Part shown: one piece after another, positions 57,566 through 64,000 of the stretch
How positions within the stretch are numbered: position 1 is the first letter of the stretch
How the letters are laid out: the number at the start of each line of letters is the position of its first letter
Source of the DNA: Solicola gregarius
GTDB taxonomy: Bacteria > Actinomycetota > Actinomycetes > Propionibacteriales > Nocardioidaceae
Assembly (NCBI RefSeq): GCF_025790165.1
Contig: NZ_CP094970.1
Coordinates: 3,100,001-3,164,000, forward strand
DNA: 64,000 nt
Direction: 5' to 3'
Position numbers and translations under genes: made by a program
The notes under the pieces: model-generated
What the model saw: only the letters and a program-made list of their open reading frames with translations
What the model was told of the DNA's origin: nothing
Databases searched by the model: none

Positions 57566-58111
57566 ATGCCGACCATCGGAGTGGCAATCGCGGTGCCCGA
57601 CCCGTACGGAAGTGAGCTGCGTGCCCATCGCGCGTCGTTCGGTGACCCGCTCGCCGAGACGGTCCCGTCGCACGTCACGCTGCTGCCGCCCACCGAGGTC
57701 GAGCGCGACGAGATCGACACCGTCGTCGACCGACTCGACCGGATCGCGTCGAAGCATCCGCCGTTCACGATGCGCCTGCACGGCACCGGTACGTTCCGCC
57801 CGGTCTCGCCGGTGGTGTTCGTGACCGTCAGCGAGGGCATCTCGCCGACCGAGGTACTCGCCGCGTCCGTACGCGGCGAGCTGCTCCAGGGGAAGCTGGA
57901 GTTCCCGTACCACCCCCACATCACCGTCGCCCACCACCTCGACGAGAGCTCCCTCGACAACGCCTTCGAGGCGCTGCGCGACTACGAGTGCCGCTTCGAT
58001 GTGACATCGTTCGCTCTGTACGTACACGATGGATCTGCCGGATGGACGCCGTCTCGGGTGTTCGACCTCGTCGGAGGAGCCGTACATGAGCGAAGCAGGG
58101 GCACCCCCTGA
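57566..58111 (+). CDS. 2H phosphoesterase (2'-5' RNA ligase family)
   Basis: A 181-residue protein with HxT motifs SHVTLLPP (near residue 36) and HPHITVAHH (near 117), the 2H phosphoesterase active site. TAGTCT at 57552-57557 predicts a leader of about two bases. Its end overlaps the next gene by 26 bases. The position after trpS is conserved in relatives. Likely substrate is a 2',3'-cyclic phosphate, possibly on tRNA, but this is not shown by the sequence. Confidence 0.85.
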   Translation: MPTIGVAIAVPDPYGSELRAHRASFGDPLAETVPSHVTLLPPTEVERDEIDTVVDRLDRIASKHPPFTMRLHGTGTFRPVSPVVFVTVSEGISPTEVLAASVRGELLQGKLEFPYHPHITVAHHLDESSLDNAFEALRDYECRFDVTSFALYVHDGSAGWTPSRVFDLVGGAVHERSRGTP

Positions 58112-59189
58112 GCGGGCCAAACCGAAGCTGATCGACCGGCTGAAAGCGCGGATCGCCGACGCGCGGAGCCGGCGGCCGTGGTTCGACCACGTGATGTCGA
58201 CCCAGGAGCATTACACGCGCGTTCACGGCAACCTGCTGTCGGGCGCCGCGACGTACTTCGGGTTCCTGTCCTTCTTCCCGATCCTGGCGCTCGGCTTCGC
58301 GGTGATCGGCAAGGTCTCCGAGTATTACCCCGACGCCCAGGATTCGATGATCGACGCGATCGAGTCGGTCTTTCCCGGGATCGTCAGCGAGAACGGTGCC
58401 GACGGCACGATCAGTCTCGAGCAGATCGAGAACTCCGCGGGAGCTGTCGGCCTGATCGGTGTCGTCGCCTTGCTCTACTCCGGTCTCGGCTGGTTGTCGG
58501 GGTTGCGAGAGGGGCTGGTCGCGGCGTTCGAGGTGCCGGCGACCGAGAAGTACAACTTCGTCGTGGGCAAGCTCGTCGACCTGCTCACCCTTGCGGTGAT
58601 CGGCTTCGTACTGATCCTCTCCGTCGGCGTCGCGGGTGCCGCTACGGGGTTCGCCGACGCCATCCTCGATTTCATCCCGATGGGAGCGGCCGGCGGCGCG
58701 GTGTTGTGGTGCGTGACCGTGATCGTGGGTATCGCGGCGAGCACGCTGTTGTTCTTCGCCATCTACCGGCTGTTGCCCGATCCCGACCTGCCACGGCGCG
58801 CACTCCTGCAGGGCGCGGTGCTGGGTGCGGTCGGCTTCGAGGTGCTCAAGTCGATCGTCGTGCCGATCATGGGCAGCCTGGGAGGCTCACCGTTCGCGGC
58901 GCTCGCGTTGGCGATCACGCTGGTCGTCTGGATCAACTACTTCTCGCGACTCACGGTCTACGGAGCGGCGTGGGCGTACACCGCGCCCGCGACAGTGGCT
59001 CATCAGCGTGCGGTGCAGCGGCAGGCGTACACCCGGCCGGCCGCGACGGTCGTCGACGAGCGGGGCCTCGACGACCCCGTCATGGCGCGCACGACGGGGG
59101 AGCGGATCGTCGCGGCGGCGAGACCCGTCGCCGTGCTGGGGCTGTTCGCTGTCGGGATACGCGAGCTGATCAGACGGTCGGGTGACTGA
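58086..59189 (+). CDS. YihY/BrkB family membrane protein
   Basis: A 367-residue protein with six or seven helices and the family marks NLLSGAATYFGFLSFFPILA, LLYSGLGWLSGLREGL and ITLVVWINYFSRLTVYGAAW. GGAGGAG precedes the ATG, which lies inside the previous gene, so the two are coupled. The family was once mislabelled ribonuclease BN; a transport role is suspected for mycobacterial relatives. A family 2 palindrome follows. Confidence 0.9.
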   Translation: MSEAGAPPERAKPKLIDRLKARIADARSRRPWFDHVMSTQEHYTRVHGNLLSGAATYFGFLSFFPILALGFAVIGKVSEYYPDAQDSMIDAIESVFPGIVSENGADGTISLEQIENSAGAVGLIGVVALLYSGLGWLSGLREGLVAAFEVPATEKYNFVVGKLVDLLTLAVIGFVLILSVGVAGAATGFADAILDFIPMGAAGGAVLWCVTVIVGIAASTLLFFAIYRLLPDPDLPRRALLQGAVLGAVGFEVLKSIVVPIMGSLGGSPFAALALAITLVVWINYFSRLTVYGAAWAYTAPATVAHQRAVQRQAYTRPAATVVDERGLDDPVMARTTGERIVAAARPVAVLGLFAVGIRELIRRSGD

Positions 59190-59196
59190 CCTCCAG

Positions 59197-59266
59197 GCCC
59201 CGTGGGCATGACGTTTCGGCCCCAGAATCGTTCTGTGGCGGGCCGAAACGTCATGCTCACGGGGGC
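59197..59266. terminator. palindromic terminator (family 2)
   Basis: GTGGGCATGACGTTTCGGCC (59202-59221) pairs with GGCCGAAACGTCATGCTCAC (59241-59260) with one G-T type mismatch, extended by GCCCC/GGGGGC outside. A CAGAA-TCG-TTCTG cap fills the loop (59223-59235). It lies 8 bases after the YihY stop. Confidence 0.8.
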
Positions 59267-59304
59267 TGGCGGGAGGCGCGTCACGGCTGAGGGAGGATGA
59301 GCGG

Positions 59305-60237
59305 GTGAGTACAGACCTGCCTCGCCGCTCCGACATCGAGTCCGCCGCCGTACGCCTGACCGGCAAGATCCGCCGGACGCCGCTGCTCGCCGTTCACGGC
59401 GAAGAGCTCGGCGTCGGCGCGCGCGTCCTCCTCAAGCTGGAGCTGACGCAGCACACCGGCTCGTTCAAGGCGCGTGGTGCGCTCAACTCGGTCCTGACCC
59501 TCCCCGAGGGCACCCGCGGCGTCGTCGCCGCATCCGGCGGCAACCACGCCGGTGCGCTCGCCTGGGCGGCCTCGCTCGCCGGGCTCGATGCCGACCTGTT
59601 CGTGCCCGCGTCGTCACCGACGGAGAAGATCGACCGCATCCGCGACTACGGCGCGACGGCGCATGTCGTCGACGGCTACTACCCCGACGCGTACGAAGCG
59701 GCGCTGGAATGGTCCGATGACCGCCCGGTCGCGTACGTACACGCGTACGACCGGTTCAGCACGGTGTGCGGCGCCGGCTCGGTCGGACTCGAGATCGAGG
59801 AGCAGGCGTCCGACGCCGACCTCGCGCTCGTCGCCTGCGGCGGGGGCGGGCTGTACGCGGGCACGGCACTCGCCCTGCGCGGACGCACCCGGGTCGTACC
59901 CGTCGAGCCCGAGAAGTGCGCGAACCTGCACGCCGGGTTGGCCGCGGGAGAGCCCGTCGCGATCGAGGTCGGCGGTGTCGCGGCCGACTCGCTGGGCGCG
60001 GCGACGATCGGCTCGTACGCCTACGAGACCGCCGCGGAGCTCGACACCGAGCCGGTGCTGGTGAGTGATCACTCGATCACCAAGGCGCGCCGATGGTTGT
60101 GGCAACGCTGCCGCGTACTCGCCGAGCCGGGCGCGGCAACGCCACTCGCCGCCCTGATGACCGGCGCGGTGACGGTCCACCCGGGCGACACGGTGGTCGT
60201 GGTGATCAGTGGCGGCAACAACCCCGAGGTGCCCTAG
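59305..60237 (+). CDS. threonine/serine dehydratase-like PLP enzyme
   Basis: A 310-residue fold-type II PLP enzyme. The PLP lysine lies in TGSFKARGA, AASGGNHAGALAWAASLAG contacts the substrate, and CGGGGLYAGTALAL is the phosphate loop. It lacks the C-terminal ACT domain of biosynthetic threonine deaminase, so a catabolic threonine/serine dehydratase or racemase is likely. The GTG start has GGGAGGATGAGCG upstream. It converges with sdhB, stops 3 bases apart. Confidence 0.88.
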   Translation: MSTDLPRRSDIESAAVRLTGKIRRTPLLAVHGEELGVGARVLLKLELTQHTGSFKARGALNSVLTLPEGTRGVVAASGGNHAGALAWAASLAGLDADLFVPASSPTEKIDRIRDYGATAHVVDGYYPDAYEAALEWSDDRPVAYVHAYDRFSTVCGAGSVGLEIEEQASDADLALVACGGGGLYAGTALALRGRTRVVPVEPEKCANLHAGLAAGEPVAIEVGGVAADSLGAATIGSYAYETAAELDTEPVLVSDHSITKARRWLWQRCRVLAEPGAATPLAALMTGAVTVHPGDTVVVVISGGNNPEVP

Positions 60238-60240
60238 GCT

Positions 60241-61014
60241 TCAGACCTCGTCGCGCTCGGGACCCTGACCGCGGCGGAAGATCTTGTTGCCCAGCCATAC
60301 GACCGGATCGTACTTCCGGTCGACCACGCGCTCCTTCATCGGGATGATCGCGTTGTCGGTGATCTTGATGCCCTCGGGGCAGACCTCCGTGCAGCACTTG
60401 GTGATGTTGCACATGCCGAGTCCCGCAGCCTCCTGGGCGAGGTTGCGCCGGTCGTTGGTGTCCAGCGGATGCATGTCGAGCTCGGCATACCGCAGGAAGA
60501 ACCGCGGGCCCGCGTACGCCGGCTTGTTCTCCTCGTGGTCGCGTACGACGTGGCAGACGTCCTGGCACAGGAAACACTCGATGCACTTGCGGAACTCCTG
60601 GCCCCGCTCGACATCCTCCTGCATCATCCGGCGCTTGCCGTCGGCGTCGGGCTCTGCCGGCGCGAACGCGGGCACCTCGCGTGCCTTCTCGTAGTTGAAC
60701 GACACGTCGGTGACGAGGTCGCGGATCACCGGGAACGTACGCATGGGGGTGATCGTGATCGTCTCGTCGGGTTCGAAGTCCGACAGCCGGGTCATGCACA
60801 TCAGCCGCGGCCGACCGTTGATCTCTGCGCTGCACGAACCGCACTTGCCTGCCTTGCAGTTCCAGCGGATCGCGAGGTCGCCTGCCTGCGTCGCCTGCAG
60901 CCGGTGCAGCACGTCGAGGATGACCTCGCCCTCCTCGGCGTCGACGACATAGTCGTCGAGCTCGCCGCCGGAGGAGTCTCCGCGCCATACGCGCAGCTTC
61001 AGGTCGTAGCTCAT
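60241..61014 (-). CDS. sdhB: succinate dehydrogenase iron-sulfur subunit
   Basis: A 257-residue SdhB. Cysteines for the 2Fe-2S cluster lie in RWNCKAGKCGSCSAEI and LMCMTRL, for 4Fe-4S in CIECFLCQDVCHV and for 3Fe-4S in CNITKCCTEVCPEGI. It passes electrons from SdhA to the membrane subunit. Last gene of an sdhC-sdhA-sdhB operon; the 94 bases before it hold a GC-rich spacer without obvious signals. Confidence 0.96.
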   Translation of the reverse strand: MSYDLKLRVWRGDSSGGELDDYVVDAEEGEVILDVLHRLQATQAGDLAIRWNCKAGKCGSCSAEINGRPRLMCMTRLSDFEPDETITITPMRTFPVIRDLVTDVSFNYEKAREVPAFAPAEPDADGKRRMMQEDVERGQEFRKCIECFLCQDVCHVVRDHEENKPAYAGPRFFLRYAELDMHPLDTNDRRNLAQEAAGLGMCNITKCCTEVCPEGIKITDNAIIPMKERVVDRKYDPVVWLGNKIFRRGQGPERDEV

Positions 61015-61108
61015 GCATCGCTCCTATCGCGCTCGTCGACCCGCTCACTCCGCGGACACCGCTCGTGCCTCGCGGCGGCCGCTCCGGTCGCTCTCTCCTC
61101 GCCGCTCA

Positions 61109-62980
61109 TCAGTCGAACAGCTCCTTCAGGTCGTCGGGCATCACCGGCAGCGGTTGGCGCGCAAGGCCGACGGACTCACCGTCGTACGTCAGCACGAGAT
61201 TGATCTGAGCCCACTCGTCGGAGGCCATCGGAAAGTCCTCGCGGGTGTGGCCGCCACGCGACTCCTCGCGCTCGAGCGCCGCCGTCGCGACGCATTCGGA
61301 CACGATCAGCATGTTGGCAAGGTCGATCGCGAGGTGCCAGCCGGGGTTGTACTGGCGGTTGCCCTCCACCGACAGGTGCTCGGCGCGGGCCTTCAGCTCC
61401 TCCAGCTCCGTCAGGGAGGTCACCAGCTCCTCGCGCTTGCGGATGATGCCGACGAGGCGGTGCATCACGTCTTGCAGGTCCTTCTGGATCGTGTACGGGT
61501 TCTCGCCGCCCTCCTCCGCGAACGGAGCGAGAGCGGCGTCAGCCGCCGCCGTCGCGGTCGAGTCGGGCACAGCGGCCCGTTCGTTCGAGTGCTTCGCGGC
61601 GTTCTCGGCGGCGCACTCGCCGGCCCGTCGGCCGAACACGAGCAGATCCGAGAGGGAGTTGCCGCCGAGGCGGTTCGACCCGTGCATGCCGCCCGAGACC
61701 TCTCCCGCGGCGTAGAGGCCGTCGACCGAGCTCTGCTGGGTGTCGGGGTCGACCTCGACACCGCCCATCACGTAGTGGCAGGTCGGCCCGATCTCCATCG
61801 CCTCCTGGGTGATGTCGACACCGGCGAGCTCCTTGAACTGGTGATACATCGACGGGAGCCGGCGGCGGATGAACTCGGGGTCGCGGCGAGACGCGATGTC
61901 GAGGTAGACGCCGCCGTGCTCCGTGCCCCGGCCGGCCTTGACCTCGGAGTTGATCGCTCGGGCGACCTCGTCGCGCGGCAGCAGCTCGGGGGGCCGGCGG
62001 TTGTTCTTCTTGTCTTCGTACCAGCCGTCGGCCTCCTCGACCGAATCGGCGGTCTCGGCCTTGAAGAAGTCGGGGATGTAGTTGAACATGAAGCGCTCGC
62101 CGTCGGAGTTCTTCAAGATGCCGCCGTCGCCGCGTACCGACTCGGTGACCAGCAACCCGCGTACCGACATCGGCCACACCATGCCGGTCGGGTGGAACTG
62201 CACGAACTCCATGTTGATCAGCGACGCACCCGCACGCATCGCGAGCGCGTGCCCGTCGCCGGTGTACTCCCAGGAGTTGCTCGTCACCTGGAAGGAGCGG
62301 CCGATGCCGCCCGTCGCGAGTACGACGCTCGGCGCGTTGAACACGACGAAGCGGCCCGTCTCGCGCCAGTAGCCGACCGCGCCCACGATGCGGTCGTCGG
62401 CCTTGCACAGCTCGGTGACCGTGAACTCCATGAACACGTCGATGCCGAGCGCGACGGCGCGCTGCTGCAGCGTGCGGATCATCTCGAGGCCCGTACGGTC
62501 ACCGACGTGCGCGAGCCGGGCGTACCGGTGGCCGCCGAAGTCGCGCTGCGAGATCAGTCCGTCGGGCGTGCGGTCGAACAGCGCGCCCCACTCCTCGAGC
62601 TCGAGTACGCGGTCGGGGGCCTCCTGGGCATGTACCTGTGCCATGCGCCAGTTGTTCAGCATCTTGCCGCCGCGCATGGTGTCGCGGAAGTGCACCTTCC
62701 AGTTGTCGTCGGGCCACAGGTTGCCCATCGCGGCAGCGGCGCCGCCCTCGGCCATGACGGTGTGCGCCTTGCCGAGCAGCGACTTGCACACGATCGCTAC
62801 CCGTGCGCCCGCATCGTGCGCGGCGATGGCGGCGCGGAGTCCGGCTCCACCGGCGCCGATCACGACGACGTCGTAGTCATGGGTCTCGAACCCGGGTCCC
62901 GACGCCTCCGCCTCGGCGTCGAGGCGGTTGCCGGTCATGGGATGTCTTGTTTCGTCGGCCATGCCTTGCGTCTGCTCCAT
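61109..62980 (-). CDS. sdhA: succinate dehydrogenase flavoprotein subunit
   Basis: A 623-residue flavoprotein. DYDVVVIGAGGAGLRAAIAA binds FAD, and the covalent FAD histidine lies in GKAHTVMAEGGAAAAM. FVQFHPTGMVWP, the catalytic arginine region EFIRRRLPSM and HGSNRLGGNSLSDLLVFGRR are conserved. The start is uncertain: ATG 62980, 62962 and 62938 are in frame and none has a good ribosome site; 62980 keeps the shortest spacing (20 bases) from sdhC. Organisation resembles mycobacterial Sdh1. Confidence 0.95.
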   Translation of the reverse strand: MEQTQGMADETRHPMTGNRLDAEAEASGPGFETHDYDVVVIGAGGAGLRAAIAAHDAGARVAIVCKSLLGKAHTVMAEGGAAAAMGNLWPDDNWKVHFRDTMRGGKMLNNWRMAQVHAQEAPDRVLELEEWGALFDRTPDGLISQRDFGGHRYARLAHVGDRTGLEMIRTLQQRAVALGIDVFMEFTVTELCKADDRIVGAVGYWRETGRFVVFNAPSVVLATGGIGRSFQVTSNSWEYTGDGHALAMRAGASLINMEFVQFHPTGMVWPMSVRGLLVTESVRGDGGILKNSDGERFMFNYIPDFFKAETADSVEEADGWYEDKKNNRRPPELLPRDEVARAINSEVKAGRGTEHGGVYLDIASRRDPEFIRRRLPSMYHQFKELAGVDITQEAMEIGPTCHYVMGGVEVDPDTQQSSVDGLYAAGEVSGGMHGSNRLGGNSLSDLLVFGRRAGECAAENAAKHSNERAAVPDSTATAAADAALAPFAEEGGENPYTIQKDLQDVMHRLVGIIRKREELVTSLTELEELKARAEHLSVEGNRQYNPGWHLAIDLANMLIVSECVATAALEREESRGGHTREDFPMASDEWAQINLVLTYDGESVGLARQPLPVMPDDLKELFD

Positions 62981-63000
62981 CTCGTAAGGGGATGCGTGCG

Positions 63001-63801
63001 CTAGTTCAGGATCCGCGGGTCGGAGAACCAGTCGGCGGAGACCGCCATGATGTACGCGTCTGTTGCGATGACCGTGAACAGCGAGATCATCGCGAAGCGG
63101 CCGTGCCGGGTGTTGAGCTTCGACACGAACGTCCAGTAGCGGTAACGGATCGGATGCTTGGAGAAGCTTCGTAGGCGCCCGCCGACGATGTGGCGGCATG
63201 CGTGGCACGACAGCGTGTAGCAGCCGAGCATGGCCACGTTGACGATGATGATCAGCGTGCCGAGCCCGATCCCGAATCCTCCGTCGACACCGTGGAACGC
63301 GAGGACCATGTCGTAGACGTTGATCAGCAGTACGAGTGCGGCCAGGTAGAAGAAGTACCGGTGCGCGTTCATGATGATCAGCGGGAACCGTGTCTCGCCG
63401 GTGTACTTCGCGTGCGGCTCGGCGACCGCGCAGGCCGTCGGCGACTGCCACAGCGACCGGTAGCCCGCCTTGCGGTAGTAGTAGCAGGTGACCCGGAACC
63501 CGCCCACGATGAACAGCGTGATGATTCCGAGCGGGATGATCGACGGGAAGTCTCCGAACGGAGTGCCGAAGTGGCTCGATCCCTCGACGCAGGAGTTGCT
63601 CAGGCAGGGCGAGTACAGCGGCGTCAGGTAATGCGAGTCATCGACCCAGTACCACTGGTTCATGAAGACGCGCACCGTCGCGTACACGATGAAGAAGACC
63701 AGGATCGCGCCGATGCCGAGAGGCGGGAGCCACCATCGGTCCGGTCGTAGGGTCTTGGCGTTGATCCGAGCCCGGCCAGGACTTCCCACCCCAGTCGCCA
63801 T
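63001..63801 (-). CDS. sdhC: succinate dehydrogenase membrane subunit (Sdh1 type)
   Basis: A 266-residue membrane protein with five or more helices (for example WLPPLGIGAILVFFIVYATV and IIPLGIITLFIVGGF). Histidines in NAHRYFFYL and SCHACRHIVGG could bind haem. Its length and single-gene form match the large membrane subunit of mycobacterial Sdh1 (Rv0249c) rather than a small SdhC/SdhD pair. GAGGAG lies 8 bases before the ATG, making it the first gene of the operon. Confidence 0.88.
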   Translation of the reverse strand: MATGVGSPGRARINAKTLRPDRWWLPPLGIGAILVFFIVYATVRVFMNQWYWVDDSHYLTPLYSPCLSNSCVEGSSHFGTPFGDFPSIIPLGIITLFIVGGFRVTCYYYRKAGYRSLWQSPTACAVAEPHAKYTGETRFPLIIMNAHRYFFYLAALVLLINVYDMVLAFHGVDGGFGIGLGTLIIIVNVAMLGCYTLSCHACRHIVGGRLRSFSKHPIRYRYWTFVSKLNTRHGRFAMISLFTVIATDAYIMAVSADWFSDPRILN

Positions 63802-63911
63802 GCAGTCGACTCCTCGATTCTTGTGACGGTGTTGTCCCGAGTTCGCTGACCGCAGTCTGCACCTAATCGGCCGCGAGCGGAAGGGACATCGCGGCCACGT
63901 TTCGGATCCCT

Positions 63912-63943
63912 CGCGGGGGTACGCGCGTCTCAGAACCCCCGCG
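63912..63943. terminator. hairpin between sdh promoter region and the next gene
   Basis: CGCGGGGGT (63912-63920) pairs with ACCCCCGCG (63935-63943) around a 14-base loop, with no T-run. It probably ends transcription of the minus-strand gene at the window edge, before the sdh promoter. Confidence 0.5.
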
Positions 63944-63967
63944 TACGTTCCAAGACGGGGACGCGGG

Positions 63968-64000
63968 TCAACGGACGGGGAGCAGCTCGAGATCGTCGCC
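63968..64000 (-). CDS. C-terminal fragment of a gene running off the window
   Basis: Ten codons and a TGA on the minus strand (ending GDDLELLPVR) are open to the window edge and are followed by a hairpin. Too short to identify, and a coding role is inferred only from the open frame and the downstream hairpin. Confidence 0.35.
   Translation of the reverse strand, partial: GDDLELLPVR

Overview
The window is chromosomal DNA from a high-GC actinobacterium. Gene order and codon use, including the very frequent GTACG pentamer, suggest Nocardioidaceae or a close relative; this is inference and no rRNA is present to test it. I see no rRNA, tRNA, CRISPR array, prophage or insertion sequence. Genes are closely packed, and no stretch longer than about 300 bases lacks a gene.

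Region 1 (1-24.5 kb) is mostly core genome. An M23 peptidase, sucC-sucD, a DUF6350/PerM-type membrane protein, purN and purH keep the order known from mycobacteria around Rv0950c-Rv0957. Set among them are an MMPL exporter with a two-component system, and an unusual protein in which a sigma-like head is joined to a membrane anchor and an outside domain. Then come a methyltransferase/TetR divergent pair, an MFS/TetR pair, folD-DUF3017, mdh, a 2H phosphoesterase, a YcnI-type copper protein and an MFS exporter.

Region 2 (24.5-41 kb) is accessory or catabolic. A HEPN/MNT toxin-antitoxin pair and a small DHFR-like reductase come first. The rest is a choline/glycine betaine degradation island: betaine aldehyde dehydrogenase, choline dehydrogenase, BCCT transporter, a DmdA-like GcvT-family methyltransferase divergent from a MetF-like reductase, two IclR regulators, PurU, a two-domain dimethylglycine dehydrogenase and its electron-transfer flavoprotein EtfBA. 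Together they can import choline, oxidise it to betaine and strip methyl groups onto tetrahydrofolate. The one-carbon units could be oxidised (MetF-like enzyme, with FolD encoded at 18.5 kb) and tetrahydrofolate regenerated through PurU. No Rieske-type betaine monooxygenase or betaine-homocysteine methyltransferase is present, so the DmdA-like enzyme is a candidate for the first demethylation.

Region 3 (41-50 kb) concerns the cell surface: a small secreted protein broken at a run of seven C, a DUF305/LVIVD-repeat pair, and a 1,699-residue repeat adhesin ending in LPDTG followed by its class E sortase.

Region 4 (50-64 kb) returns to core genes: a tandem GNAT acetyltransferase, pheA, galK, a CNNM/CorC-type protein, an ECF sigma factor with a membrane partner, trpS, a second 2H phosphoesterase, a YihY/BrkB protein, a threonine/serine dehydratase-like enzyme and sdhCAB of the Sdh1 type.

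Two features recur outside the genes. Long, near-perfect palindromes follow stop codons and fall into at least two sequence families. Many genes look leaderless or nearly so, with a TANNNT-like -10 hexamer 7-12 bases before the start codon.
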